9,256 bases of DNA, taken from NCBI GenBank assembly GCA_012965075.1, contig DTSY01000037.1, forward strand, positions 1 through 9,256, in the 5' to 3' direction. This document shows, piece after piece, positions 1-7,214 of this stretch. Below the pieces are notes generated by a model. That model did no database searches, was not told the origin of the DNA, and worked only from the letters and a program-made list of their open reading frames with translations. Origin of the DNA: Gammaproteobacteria bacterium. Its GTDB lineage: Bacteria; Pseudomonadota; Gammaproteobacteria; Magnimaribacterales; Magnimaribacteraceae. The translations under genes were made by a program, and so were the position numbers. The first letter of the stretch is position 1. The number at the start of each line of letters is the position of its first letter.

Positions 1-447
1 CCTCAAATTAATGAAGGAAATGCTGTAAAAATGTATATAAACCAGGAGGTTTCAAGTATCTTTGGGCCCTTGGGAGAGATGTCAACTGATCTAATAACGA
101 ATAAAAGAAACATAAAAACCACTGTCTTGGTTGAAGACGGGGAAACCATAGTTCTTGGTGGTCTCATAGATGATGATGTTCAGGAATCAGTTAAGAAAGT
201 TCCTTTTTTAGGTGATATACCGCTTTTAGGAAGACTTTTTAAAACCACTTCAATAACTAGAACAAAAAGGAACTTAATGGTTTTTTTAAGACCAACTATC
301 GTTAGAAATTCCGAAGACGTTAGGGCAATAAGTAACAGGAAATATAATTATTTTCAAGCCATTGAAAATGATCTGATAAACAGCGGTAAGATGGTTCCTG
401 ACATAACTATAGTTAAAGATCTTCTTGAATCAGAAGAATTGCAGTAA
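1..447 (+). CDS. gspD: Type II secretion system secretin GspD, 3' end (partial)
   Basis: C-terminal 148 codons of the outer-membrane secretin, the multimeric channel through which folded exoproteins exit; the 5' part lies before the window. The frame is open from base 1 and begins with PQINEGNAVKMYINQEVSSI, a typical strand-rich part of the secretin domain. It continues through the family hallmark TVLVEDGETIVLGGLIDDDV and then VPFLGDIPLLGRLF, followed by KRNLMVFLRPTIV, the end of the conserved secretin barrel. About 50 residues follow, including a RKYNYFQAIEND stretch, corresponding to the variable C-terminal region that in some GspD proteins binds a pilotin; pilotin binding here is not shown by the sequence. 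The ATG at 31 is internal, since conserved secretin sequence precedes it. The stop lies 7 bases before gspE, so the two are probably co-transcribed. The family call is very secure. Confidence 0.97.
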   Translation, partial: PQINEGNAVKMYINQEVSSIFGPLGEMSTDLITNKRNIKTTVLVEDGETIVLGGLIDDDVQESVKKVPFLGDIPLLGRLFKTTSITRTKRNLMVFLRPTIVRNSEDVRAISNRKYNYFQAIENDLINSGKMVPDITIVKDLLESEELQ

Positions 448-454
448 AAATACA

Positions 455-1939
455 ATGTCTATTAAAGACTTATCGGCTACAGAAGATCAATCAGTCCAAC
501 TTCCTTATAGATTTGCTCGCGAAAAAAAAGTTCTTGTTGAAGAAAAAGGAGACAAATTAGAAATAAAAACAATAACTTCAGTTTCTTTAGAAGTCCTATC
601 TGAATTAAGAAGTTATCTTAATAAACCGTTAGAAATAGTTTGGTTAGATCCAGAACAATTTGAGAGAGAGCTATCCGATGCTTATACTAATTCAAGTACT
701 TCTTCTTCAGACTTAGTTGAAGGAATAGATGATAATTATGATTTATCAGCTTTAGCAGAAAACCTACCTAAGACATCTGATCTATTAGATTCCGACAACG
801 ATGCTCCCGTAATAAAGTTGATCAATGCAATTCTTTCTGAAGCTATAAAATCTAATGCTTCCGATATCCATATTGAACCATATGAAGATTATGTTTCCGT
901 AAGATTTCGAGTAGATGGAATATTATCTGAAGTCTTAAGGCCAACAGAGAGAATAGCTCCCATGTTAAGTGCTCGTATCAAAGTTATGTCTAATCTAGAC
1001 ATAGCTGAAAAAAGGGTACCGCAAGATGGACGAATGTCTCTTAAATTAGGAGAAAAATGGATAGATATTAGAGTATCTACTTTACCTTCTAGCCATGGTG
1101 AAAAAGTTGTATTAAGAATATTAGATAAGGCTGAAACGCAATTACAACTAGAACAACTTGGGATGGACTCAAGATCCTTAAAGCAATTTGAATCAAGTTT
1201 AAAAAACCCTAATGGCATTATCTTAGTCACAGGACCAACTGGTTCAGGAAAAACCACCACACTCTATGCAGGATTAAATATCTTAAATGATAAAACTAAA
1301 AATATCCTTACAGTTGAAGACCCGATTGAATATGCCATAGAGGGAGTTACTCAAACTCAAGTGAATACAAAGGTAGGAATGACTTTTGCTAAAGGTCTGA
1401 GAGCAATTCTTAGGCAAGATCCTGACATTATTATGTTAGGAGAGATAAGGGATTTAGAAACAGCTGAAATAGCAATTCAAGCATCCCTAACCGGTCATTT
1501 AGTTCTATCAACAGTACACACTAATGATTCTGTGGCTGCAATTACCCGAATGATTGATATCGGAATTGAATCTTATTTATTGGCTTCTACGTTGAAAGCA
1601 GTATTGGCACAAAGATTAGTAAGAAAGCTATGCTCCTCTTGTAAAGAACCTCTTTCTTTAGATTCAAACATAGGCACATTGAATAAAGGAACTAATGTGT
1701 TTAAGGCAAAGGGTTGCGATAACTGTAAAAATACAGGTTATAAAGGAAGAGTAGGAATTTTTGAACTATTTTTAATAACAGATAAAATAAAAGAAGCCAT
1801 AAACACCAGAGAAACAGAAAATAGATTATCTGACTTAGCCTTTTCAAACGAAAACAAGTTATCTCATTCTGGATATGATCTAGTGCTTAGGGGAGTAACC
1901 TCCTTAGAAGAAATTTTAAGGGTAACTAGTGAGAAATAA
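455..1939 (+). CDS. gspE: Type II secretion system ATPase GspE
   Basis: Cytoplasmic hexameric ATPase that powers pseudopilus assembly, docking on GspL and GspF. It is 494 residues long, normal for the family. In order: an N-terminal region (about 1-110) that in the family contacts GspL; the N2 domain from about 116 (APVIKLINAILSEA, then SDIHIEP and RFRVDG at 150-155); Walker A GPTGSGKTT at 260-268; Asp box LTVEDPIEY; Walker B DPDIIMLGEIRD starting at 322 with the probable catalytic Glu at 330; His box STVHTND with His355; and a zinc-binding tetracysteine motif C393-x2-C396 and C421-x2-C424. All catalytic motifs are intact. I chose ATG 455 over the in-frame TTG 425, which would overlap gspD by 23 bases and add ten residues of no recognisable family character. 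No strong Shine-Dalgarno sequence is visible before ATG 455. gspF follows after 2 bases. Confidence 0.97.
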   Translation: MSIKDLSATEDQSVQLPYRFAREKKVLVEEKGDKLEIKTITSVSLEVLSELRSYLNKPLEIVWLDPEQFERELSDAYTNSSTSSSDLVEGIDDNYDLSALAENLPKTSDLLDSDNDAPVIKLINAILSEAIKSNASDIHIEPYEDYVSVRFRVDGILSEVLRPTERIAPMLSARIKVMSNLDIAEKRVPQDGRMSLKLGEKWIDIRVSTLPSSHGEKVVLRILDKAETQLQLEQLGMDSRSLKQFESSLKNPNGIILVTGPTGSGKTTTLYAGLNILNDKTKNILTVEDPIEYAIEGVTQTQVNTKVGMTFAKGLRAILRQDPDIIMLGEIRDLETAEIAIQASLTGHLVLSTVHTNDSVAAITRMIDIGIESYLLASTLKAVLAQRLVRKLCSSCKEPLSLDSNIGTLNKGTNVFKAKGCDNCKNTGYKGRVGIFELFLITDKIKEAINTRETENRLSDLAFSNENKLSHSGYDLVLRGVTSLEEILRVTSEK

Positions 1940-1941
1940 AA

Positions 1942-3153
1942 ATGGCTGCTTTTGATTACGAAGCAATAAATCTTGACGGTAAAAAAGAGAAGGGAATAAT
2001 TGCGTCAGACAGCCTTGAAACAGCAAGAAGAGAGTTAAGAAATAGAAGGTTAGCTCCTGTAAGAGTATCAGAAGTAAACTCTAAAAATAAACTGTTTCGT
2101 ATTTTTGAAAGAAAAATAAGTCTAAAAAACTTAGTAATCTTTACTAGACAACTTTCAGCCCTTACAAGTGGCGGTGTTTCTTTAGATAGAGCCCTAAGAG
2201 TTATTGGCGAACAAAGCACTAATACTCAAGTCAAAGAGCACTCTCTGACTTTGGCTTCAAGAATAGAGGAAGGTTTTAGTTTTACTGAAGCCTTGAAAGA
2301 ATTCCCTCAAAGCTTTGATCGCTTATATATTTCTTTGGTTTCAGCTGGAGAAAGAGCTGGAGATATGTCAGGAATACTGGAAAAAACAGCTTCTTATCTT
2401 GAGAGAAGATCTAAAATTCAGCAGGATATTACAGGGGCTTTGATTTATCCGGCAGTACTTATTTGCCTAGCTTTTATTATTGTTGGTTTGATGTTAATTT
2501 TTGTAGTACCAAGTGTGGTGAGCCAATTTGAACATCTAAATCAGGACCTCCCTTTATTGACTAGATTACTCATTGGATTATCAGAGTTTATTTCAGGACC
2601 GGCTATTTGGTTAATAACAATCCTAATCTTTTCTTCTATCCTACTATTTAAGCTATTTGGATCAAAAAAAGTATATTCAATTATTGATAGATACTTAATC
2701 AAAGTTCCTGTTTTGAAGGGGTTCTTAATCAATGCCAACCTGGCAAGATTTACCAGTTCCTTAAGTATTCTTAGAAATAATGATATTCCTATAGTCCAAG
2801 CTATAGAAATATCGACAGCAACAGTTTCAAACAGCTATTTACGAAAAAATCTTGAAGAATCACTTATTAAAGTTACCGAGGGAGACTCATTAGCTAATTC
2901 ATTAAGTAATGTAGTTGAAGTACCCCCATTAGTTACTCAGCTAGTTGATAGTGGAGAAAGGAGCGGGGAACTAGAATCTATGCTTTCAAAAGCTGCAGAG
3001 TTTCTGGACTTAGAGTTTCAACAATCAACTAAAATAGCTATGAATCTTCTTGAGCCAATGGTCGTAATAATTATGGGCGGTATTGTGGCTGGCATAGTCA
3101 TTGCTGTTCTTTTACCTTTAATTCAAATGAATAATCTTTCTTTAATAGGATAA
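1942..3153 (+). CDS. gspF: Type II secretion system inner-membrane platform protein GspF
   Basis: Polytopic inner-membrane protein at the centre of the T2SS assembly platform; the family is thought to transmit GspE motion to the growing pseudopilus. The 403 residues match the usual length of about 400. It begins with the typical MAAFDYEAINLDGKKEKG. There are two repeated T2SSF cytoplasmic domains, roughly 66-190 and 268-390, carrying the paired signatures SAGERAG (134-140) and DSGERSGEL (336-344). Three hydrophobic segments are visible at about 170-192, 219-239 and 372-394, as expected for GspF/PilC. The homologous type IV pilus PilC is excluded as a label by context: gspE precedes by 2 bases and gspG follows after 5 bases. 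No internal promoter is apparent. Confidence 0.97.
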   Translation: MAAFDYEAINLDGKKEKGIIASDSLETARRELRNRRLAPVRVSEVNSKNKLFRIFERKISLKNLVIFTRQLSALTSGGVSLDRALRVIGEQSTNTQVKEHSLTLASRIEEGFSFTEALKEFPQSFDRLYISLVSAGERAGDMSGILEKTASYLERRSKIQQDITGALIYPAVLICLAFIIVGLMLIFVVPSVVSQFEHLNQDLPLLTRLLIGLSEFISGPAIWLITILIFSSILLFKLFGSKKVYSIIDRYLIKVPVLKGFLINANLARFTSSLSILRNNDIPIVQAIEISTATVSNSYLRKNLEESLIKVTEGDSLANSLSNVVEVPPLVTQLVDSGERSGELESMLSKAAEFLDLEFQQSTKIAMNLLEPMVVIIMGGIVAGIVIAVLLPLIQMNNLSLIG

Positions 3154-3158
3154 ATCTT

Positions 3159-3614
3159 ATGAAAAACAAAAAAAATAAAAATACTAAAGTTAAGCAATCC
3201 GGTTTTAGCCTTATAGAAATTTTAGTTGTCCTTTTAATTATTGGACTGCTTTCTACATTAGTTGCAGTTAATGTGCTGCCAAGCCAAGACAGGGCTAGAT
3301 TTGAAAAAGCAAAAGCAGATATAGCTATTATGGGTAATGCATTAGAAATGTATCGGTTAGAAAGATTTAACTATCCTAACAGTGAACTAGGGCTGAAAGC
3401 TTTACTCAGATCTGAAGAAGACAATTATCAAAATAACTTAAATACAAGAGGGTACATAAAAAATCTACCTAAAGATCCATGGGGTAATGAATATCAATAC
3501 ATTATTCCTGGTGAAAATGGAGAATATGATCTCTTTTCTATGGGAGCTGATGGTGATGTAGGCGGTGAAGGATTAAACGCAGATATTGGAAATTGGAATC
3601 CTGAAATTGAATAA
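3159..3614 (+). CDS. gspG: Type II secretion system major pseudopilin GspG
   Basis: Major subunit of the periplasmic pseudopilus, processed by prepilin peptidase (GspO/PilD, not in the window). The leader is 15 residues and very lysine/asparagine-rich (MKNKKNKNTKVKQSG). Cleavage is expected after Gly15, giving a mature N-terminus FSLIE with the conserved Glu at +5, then a hydrophobic helix to about residue 40. The globular part has the GspG features DPWGNEY (106-112) and the C-terminal LFSMGADGDVGGEGLNADI (125-143), a region that binds calcium in characterised GspG proteins. At 151 residues it is normal for the family. There is no other in-frame start codon before the cleavage site, so the start is fixed. 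A run of eight A bases lies in the leader at 3168-3175. The stop overlaps the start of gspI. Confidence 0.97.
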   Translation: MKNKKNKNTKVKQSGFSLIEILVVLLIIGLLSTLVAVNVLPSQDRARFEKAKADIAIMGNALEMYRLERFNYPNSELGLKALLRSEEDNYQNNLNTRGYIKNLPKDPWGNEYQYIIPGENGEYDLFSMGADGDVGGEGLNADIGNWNPEIE

Positions 3615-3966
3615 ATTAAACAGTACAGGTTTTACTTTGATTGAGGTGCTCGTTGCTCTGGCAATACTTGGTTTTGTTTTATCATCAGCATTAAAAATAT
3701 TTTCTTCTAATGCCTTGGTAGTTGCTACTTTAGAACAGAAAACTATGGCTAGTTTTGTTGCTGAAAATATCTTAGTACAGACTTTCTCATTCAATGATGA
3801 GCTTAATTATGCAACTGGGACTCAATCACAAGGAGGATTTCTTTATCAATGGGAAAGAAATGTGCTCTTTGAACAGGATGGAAAATCTGCACAAATTAAT
3901 ATAGCAATTTCTTCAAATGGAATTGAAGATATTTATCAATTAACAAGCTATAAGGTTTTGCAGTGA
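3607..3966 (+). CDS. gspI: Type II secretion system minor pseudopilin GspI
   Basis: Minor pseudopilin that, with GspJ and GspK, forms the pseudopilus tip complex in characterised systems. The prepilin signature is Gly|FTLIEVLVALAIL with Glu at +5. Downstream, LEQKTMASFVAENIL matches the GspI-type segment (LExKTxAxxVAxN) that separates it from GspH. The predicted length is 119 residues, usual for GspI. No ATG exists in frame before the cleavage site. Candidates are TTG 3586, CTG 3601 and TTG 3607. I chose TTG 3607 because it gives a compact leader (MNKLNSTG), overlaps the gspG stop by only 8 bases, and has GGAA at 3595-3598 about 8-9 bases upstream. The start is less certain than the identity. 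No gspH lies between gspG and this gene. The 3' end overlaps gspJ by 4 bases. Confidence 0.9.
   Translation: MNKLNSTGFTLIEVLVALAILGFVLSSALKIFSSNALVVATLEQKTMASFVAENILVQTFSFNDELNYATGTQSQGGFLYQWERNVLFEQDGKSAQINIAISSNGIEDIYQLTSYKVLQ
3952..3955 (+). promoter_or_regulatory. Probable ribosome binding site of gspJ
   Basis: AAGG inside the 3' end of gspI, 7 bases before the GTG at 3963. It supports GTG as the gspJ start, which would otherwise be in doubt for a non-ATG codon. Confidence 0.55.
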
Positions 3967-4571
3967 TCAGTAAAGGCTTTACTTTAATAGAAGTCTTGGT
4001 AGCTCTGTCTATAGTAGCCGTTATAGGAGTGATGTCATTTACAGGGCTGTCGACAAGTGTAAAGTTTAATGATTTAACGCTTTCTAGAATGGATATGTCA
4101 GCTAAATTAACACTAGCAGATGAAACTTTAAAAAGAGATTTTTTGCATGCCTTAAACCGGTTGCCAAGGGATGTCAGGGGAGAATTTTATAAGCATTCTT
4201 TTTATGGACTTAATCCTAGGTTAGAAGGGAACGTGCTTGCATTTACTGTGCAAACTGGGACAAGTTTTTCTAACTTAAATGGAAGCCTAAGATATATAGA
4301 GTATGTATTTGAGGATAATTCCTTAAAGAGAGTTGAATCACAATATGCAGATCGGACAGAAGATACGGAGAAGAAAACTACAGTTTTATTAGAGAATATT
4401 AAAAATATTTCTTTAAAGTTTGCTGAAGGAGATCAATGGGTAGATGAATGGCCGTTAACGGATTGGATCTCCAATAATGGCTTACCAAAAGTAGCTGAAA
4501 TTTCATTTGAGCTTGAAGGGTTTGGGCAAATTACTCGATTGTATATGCTGCCATCAGGTGAGGTTTTATGA
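3963..4571 (+). CDS. gspJ: Type II secretion system minor pseudopilin GspJ
   Basis: Minor pseudopilin of the tip complex, an inner-membrane/periplasmic protein processed by prepilin peptidase. The leader is very short (MISKG), with mature FTLIEVLVALSIV and Glu at +5. GspJ-like features follow: a K/RDF...LNRLPRDVRGEF block (58-75), LEGNVLAFTVQTG (88-100), the strand LRYIEYVFEDNSLKRVE (109-125) and C-terminal LPKVAEISFELEGFG (174-188). The 202 residues are within the family range. Translation starts at GTG 3963, overlapping the gspI stop as GTGA, with AAGG 7 bases upstream. The gene ends in an ATGA overlap with gspK, so translational coupling on both sides is likely. Confidence 0.93.
   Translation: MISKGFTLIEVLVALSIVAVIGVMSFTGLSTSVKFNDLTLSRMDMSAKLTLADETLKRDFLHALNRLPRDVRGEFYKHSFYGLNPRLEGNVLAFTVQTGTSFSNLNGSLRYIEYVFEDNSLKRVESQYADRTEDTEKKTTVLLENIKNISLKFAEGDQWVDEWPLTDWISNNGLPKVAEISFELEGFGQITRLYMLPSGEVL
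4556..4563 (+). promoter_or_regulatory. Ribosome binding site of gspK
   Basis: AGGTGAGG within the last codons of gspJ, ending 4 bases before ATG 4568. It is one of the few clear purine-rich sites in the operon and fixes the gspK start at the ATGA overlap. Confidence 0.65.
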
Positions 4572-5548
4572 ATAAAAAAGAGGGGGGAGCAGCCTTAGTT
4601 CTAGTTCTTTTAGTGGTTGCTATTGTAACTGTTTTAGGAATTACGTCTGTTGACAGAATCCACTACAGTATTAAGGAATCTTCTGATATTTCTTTTAAAC
4701 AACAATCCTTATGGTATGCACTTGGCCTTGAATCTAAGGCATCTAGTTTCATACAAGAAATGAACCGCGAAAGAAATTTATCATCTATGATGATTTCTGA
4801 TGAGGAAATTCCAACAATATTAGTTGAAATTGAAGGAGGGCAGATAGAGGGGTCTATAAAAGATTTAACTACATGTTTTAATTTAAATGGGTTGGTATAT
4901 GTTTCAGGTGATAATCAATTGATAGTAAACCAAGCCGGAATAGATCGATTCAGAAATTTATTAAGAGTCCTTAGGGTAGAAGACTTAAGGCAAGACAAGC
5001 TAATTTATAGTCTCGTTGACTGGATTGATTCTAATGATTTTACAGAAGATGTTAGTGGAGCTGAAGATGATTTCTATACTAGACTGGAGTCCCCCTATCA
5101 AAGTGCTAATCAATCTATTTTTCATGTTAATGAATTAATTAATATTAAAAATTATGATGCTGAAACTTTAGACTTACTCTTACCTTACATATGTGCCTTA
5201 CCTCAAACTGGATCTAATTTTATTAATGTAAACGCTATTAAGAAAAGCCAACCAGAGATTTTGGTTATGCTCTTCGGAGAAAGTCTATCTTTAGTTTCTG
5301 CTGCTAATATACTTTCAGATAGACCTTTATCAGGTTTCGCAGATAGAGAAGAATTTCTTTCACATCCTGAACTCTCTAACATAAGTTTATCTAACTCAGC
5401 TATTAACAGTATCAAATTCAACTCAGACTTTTATCAGTTAACTGTAAAAGTAAAGAATTTTGAATATCCGTTTGTGCTTAACTCATATCTTCAGGTTTTA
5501 GATTCAGGTAGGGTTAGAGTAGTTAAAAGAAGTCAAGGAGTCTTTTGA
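4568..5548 (+). CDS. gspK: Type II secretion system minor pseudopilin GspK
   Basis: Largest minor pseudopilin, placed at the extreme tip of the pseudopilus in known structures. The leader is MNKKEGG, cleaved before AALVLVLLVVAIVTVL. Mature residue +5 is Leu rather than Glu, which is the known GspK exception and not a defect. Diagnostic sequence includes CFNLNGL (103-109), SLVDWID (148-154) followed by GAEDDFY (164-170), SPYQSANQSI (175-184) and VNELINI (187-193), the alpha-helical region typical of GspK. A C-terminal block FYQLTVKVK...YLQVLDSGRVRVVKRSQ matches the family end. At 326 residues it is normal. Cys103 and Cys209 are the only cysteines and could form a periplasmic disulfide (inference). 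The gene overlaps gspJ by 4 bases and gspL by 1 base (TGATG). Confidence 0.96.
   Translation: MNKKEGGAALVLVLLVVAIVTVLGITSVDRIHYSIKESSDISFKQQSLWYALGLESKASSFIQEMNRERNLSSMMISDEEIPTILVEIEGGQIEGSIKDLTTCFNLNGLVYVSGDNQLIVNQAGIDRFRNLLRVLRVEDLRQDKLIYSLVDWIDSNDFTEDVSGAEDDFYTRLESPYQSANQSIFHVNELINIKNYDAETLDLLLPYICALPQTGSNFINVNAIKKSQPEILVMLFGESLSLVSAANILSDRPLSGFADREEFLSHPELSNISLSNSAINSIKFNSDFYQLTVKVKNFEYPFVLNSYLQVLDSGRVRVVKRSQGVF
5535..5540 (+). promoter_or_regulatory. Strong ribosome binding site of gspL
   Basis: AAGGAG, the best Shine-Dalgarno match in the window, lies 7 bases before ATG 5548. It decides that ATG over the in-frame TTG at 5545, and suggests that gspL can recruit ribosomes without depending only on coupling to gspK. 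Confidence 0.8.
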
Positions 5549-6747
5549 TGGATAAGCTTACTTTTCTTTTTAATCACCTAACCAAGACCTACTTTTGGTT
5601 GATTACTAATGAGTCTGGACTGGTGGTTGAAAGAGGACAAACAAAGAAATTTCCAGATATTGCTAATAAGAAAGTTCGCTTAGTAGAGGGTTTCATCTTT
5701 TCTCCTTTGTTTTCTAATAAAAGGCTTGAAGTACCTCCAGCTACAAAATCTCAGATTTTAGAATCTATTCCTTATTTATTAGAAGATAATATTTTAAGAT
5801 CAATAGAAGACTATCACTTTGTTTCTTCCAATAGAAATGAACAAGGTGAAGTGAGTATTTCACTAGTTCCAAAAACTATCATGGACCAAGAAGTTAATGT
5901 CTTTAATGAGTCAGCTATTAACGTAAATTCACTAAGCCTACTTGACGTAAGTTTTAAAGTTGATACTTCGGAAGGCTTTTTAATTATTTTTAATGAGTTA
6001 TCAATATTAAGTTTTGGTTCGGAATGGGGCTGGTGTTCTGAAACAGAGACAGTATTAAGTATTCTGAAGAAAAGCCTAGAGGATTTTAATTGCTCCTCGT
6101 TAAAGGTTTTTCAAAGTACGGAAACAGAAGAAATTAACTGGGATAAATATATTCAAAGTGATGTGATTATCGATTATGTGGAAGGAGAACTAGATTTCTT
6201 AGAAAAAGCTCTTCCTCATTTAAAACAGAATTTAAATATATTACAAAATCAATACGCTCCCCGAGTAGATTGGATAGAAAATATTTACAAATGGAAATAT
6301 GCTTTAGTAGCTATCTCCTTGGTGATCGGGCTTTATTTTACTCAGACTATTCTAGATATATATCAAAACAACTCTTCAGCATCAGAGCTTTTAAAGAAAT
6401 CTGAGTCTCTTTATTACTCTTCATTTCCAGAAGAATCTAAGGAAGAAGATATTAGTAAACAATTGAAAAGAAAGCTCAGAAATGTAGATTTTTCAGAAAG
6501 TGAACCTTTCTTGATAACGGTCCAAAATTTAACTCAAGTTATTTTTAATAATGAAAGAGTCTCACTTTTTTCAATAAATTATGATCTTGGTCGTAATCAA
6601 TTCTTAGTAGAGATACAGTGCTCACAATTTGAAGATCTTGAGGCAGTTAAATCGACTTTCATTCAAGGAGGTTATTCAGTAGATGTTGGCTCATCAAAAA
6701 GAGTAGGTAATTCTATATTAAGCGAGATTCTTATAAAAAAATCATGA
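5548..6747 (+). CDS. gspL: Type II secretion system inner-membrane protein GspL
   Basis: Bitopic platform protein that anchors GspE to the membrane and pairs with GspM. The 399 residues are normal. The N-terminal cytoplasmic actin-like domain carries family-typical sequence VPPATKSQILESIPYLLED (62-80) and EDYHF (87-91). The segment just before the membrane, NLNILQNQYAPR (228-239), matches the NLLQGxFAPR-type motif of GspL. A single transmembrane helix lies at about 251-270, and a periplasmic ferredoxin-like domain with strand pattern (NERVSLFSINYD, QFLVEIQC) occupies roughly 315-399. The start is ATG 5548, sharing one base with the gspK stop. The stop overlaps gspM as ATGA. Sequence conservation is lower than in E, F and G, as is usual for GspL. 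Confidence 0.95.
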   Translation: MDKLTFLFNHLTKTYFWLITNESGLVVERGQTKKFPDIANKKVRLVEGFIFSPLFSNKRLEVPPATKSQILESIPYLLEDNILRSIEDYHFVSSNRNEQGEVSISLVPKTIMDQEVNVFNESAINVNSLSLLDVSFKVDTSEGFLIIFNELSILSFGSEWGWCSETETVLSILKKSLEDFNCSSLKVFQSTETEEINWDKYIQSDVIIDYVEGELDFLEKALPHLKQNLNILQNQYAPRVDWIENIYKWKYALVAISLVIGLYFTQTILDIYQNNSSASELLKKSESLYYSSFPEESKEEDISKQLKRKLRNVDFSESEPFLITVQNLTQVIFNNERVSLFSINYDLGRNQFLVEIQCSQFEDLEAVKSTFIQGGYSVDVGSSKRVGNSILSEILIKKS

Positions 6748-7214
6748 AGAAAATTTTTAATACTCTAACAAGAAGGGAACAACAGTTAGTAGTTCTAGGG
6801 GTAGCTTTAGCCTCAATGTTTTTGTTATTTTTTATAAATTCCTCGCTTCAAGACAAAAAAGAAAAATCTTTCTTAAGCTATAACCAAAATCAAAAATTAT
6901 TTCTAGACGTACAGAAATCTCTGAGTTTGAAGTCTCAATACCAGAGTGAAAACAAAACAGATTCTAGTAATTTGAGCTCTACTGTTAGCTCTTTAGCTAG
7001 AAGTTTTAATTTGACTATAGATAAAATCCAGCCCACTGAAGAGGGTGAAATAATGGTCTCTATTAATCAAACAGAGTTTGTTGGGCTATACGAATGGCTT
7101 AGGGAACTTGAGCTAAAAAAAGGCATTGTAGTAAGCAAAGCATCCGTAAGAATAAATACATCTAGAGGTTCTGTTTCAGGAGTAAGGGCACAGTTAGTCT
7201 TAAAAATTCTGTAA
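6744..7214 (+). CDS. gspM: Type II secretion system inner-membrane protein GspM
   Basis: Small bitopic inner-membrane protein that binds and stabilises GspL. The 156 residues are near the family norm of about 160. It has a short cytoplasmic tail ending in LTRREQQL (8-15), one hydrophobic helix at about 15-32, and a periplasmic domain. That domain has the GspM pattern: SSLARSFNLTIDKIQPTEEG (82-101) and LYEWLRELELKKGIVVSKAS (115-134), then a terminal LVLKI strand. The start ATG overlaps the gspL stop (ATGA) and no Shine-Dalgarno sequence is evident, so coupling to gspL is likely. gspN begins directly after the stop with no spacer. Confidence 0.94.
   Translation: MKKIFNTLTRREQQLVVLGVALASMFLLFFINSSLQDKKEKSFLSYNQNQKLFLDVQKSLSLKSQYQSENKTDSSNLSSTVSSLARSFNLTIDKIQPTEEGEIMVSINQTEFVGLYEWLRELELKKGIVVSKASVRINTSRGSVSGVRAQLVLKIL

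Noticed and set aside
31..447. A free-standing 138-residue protein starting at ATG 31
   Set aside because: The frame is open to base 1 and the preceding residues PQINEGNAVK are conserved secretin sequence, so this is the 3' end of gspD.
425..454. TTG 425 as the start of gspE
   Set aside because: It overlaps gspD by 23 bases and adds ten residues with no family character; ATG 455 lies 7 bases after the gspD stop and gives a normal GspE length.
889..1260. A 123-codon reading frame on the - strand inside gspE
   Set aside because: It lies wholly antisense to conserved GspE sequence including Walker A and shows no recognisable protein features. The shorter antisense frames in gspF (1956-2219, 2541-2738), gspG/gspI and gspK are dismissed for the same reason.
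4568..4620. Missing Glu at mature +5 of GspK as a sign of a broken prepilin
   Set aside because: GspK proteins normally lack this Glu, so Leu at this place is expected for the family.
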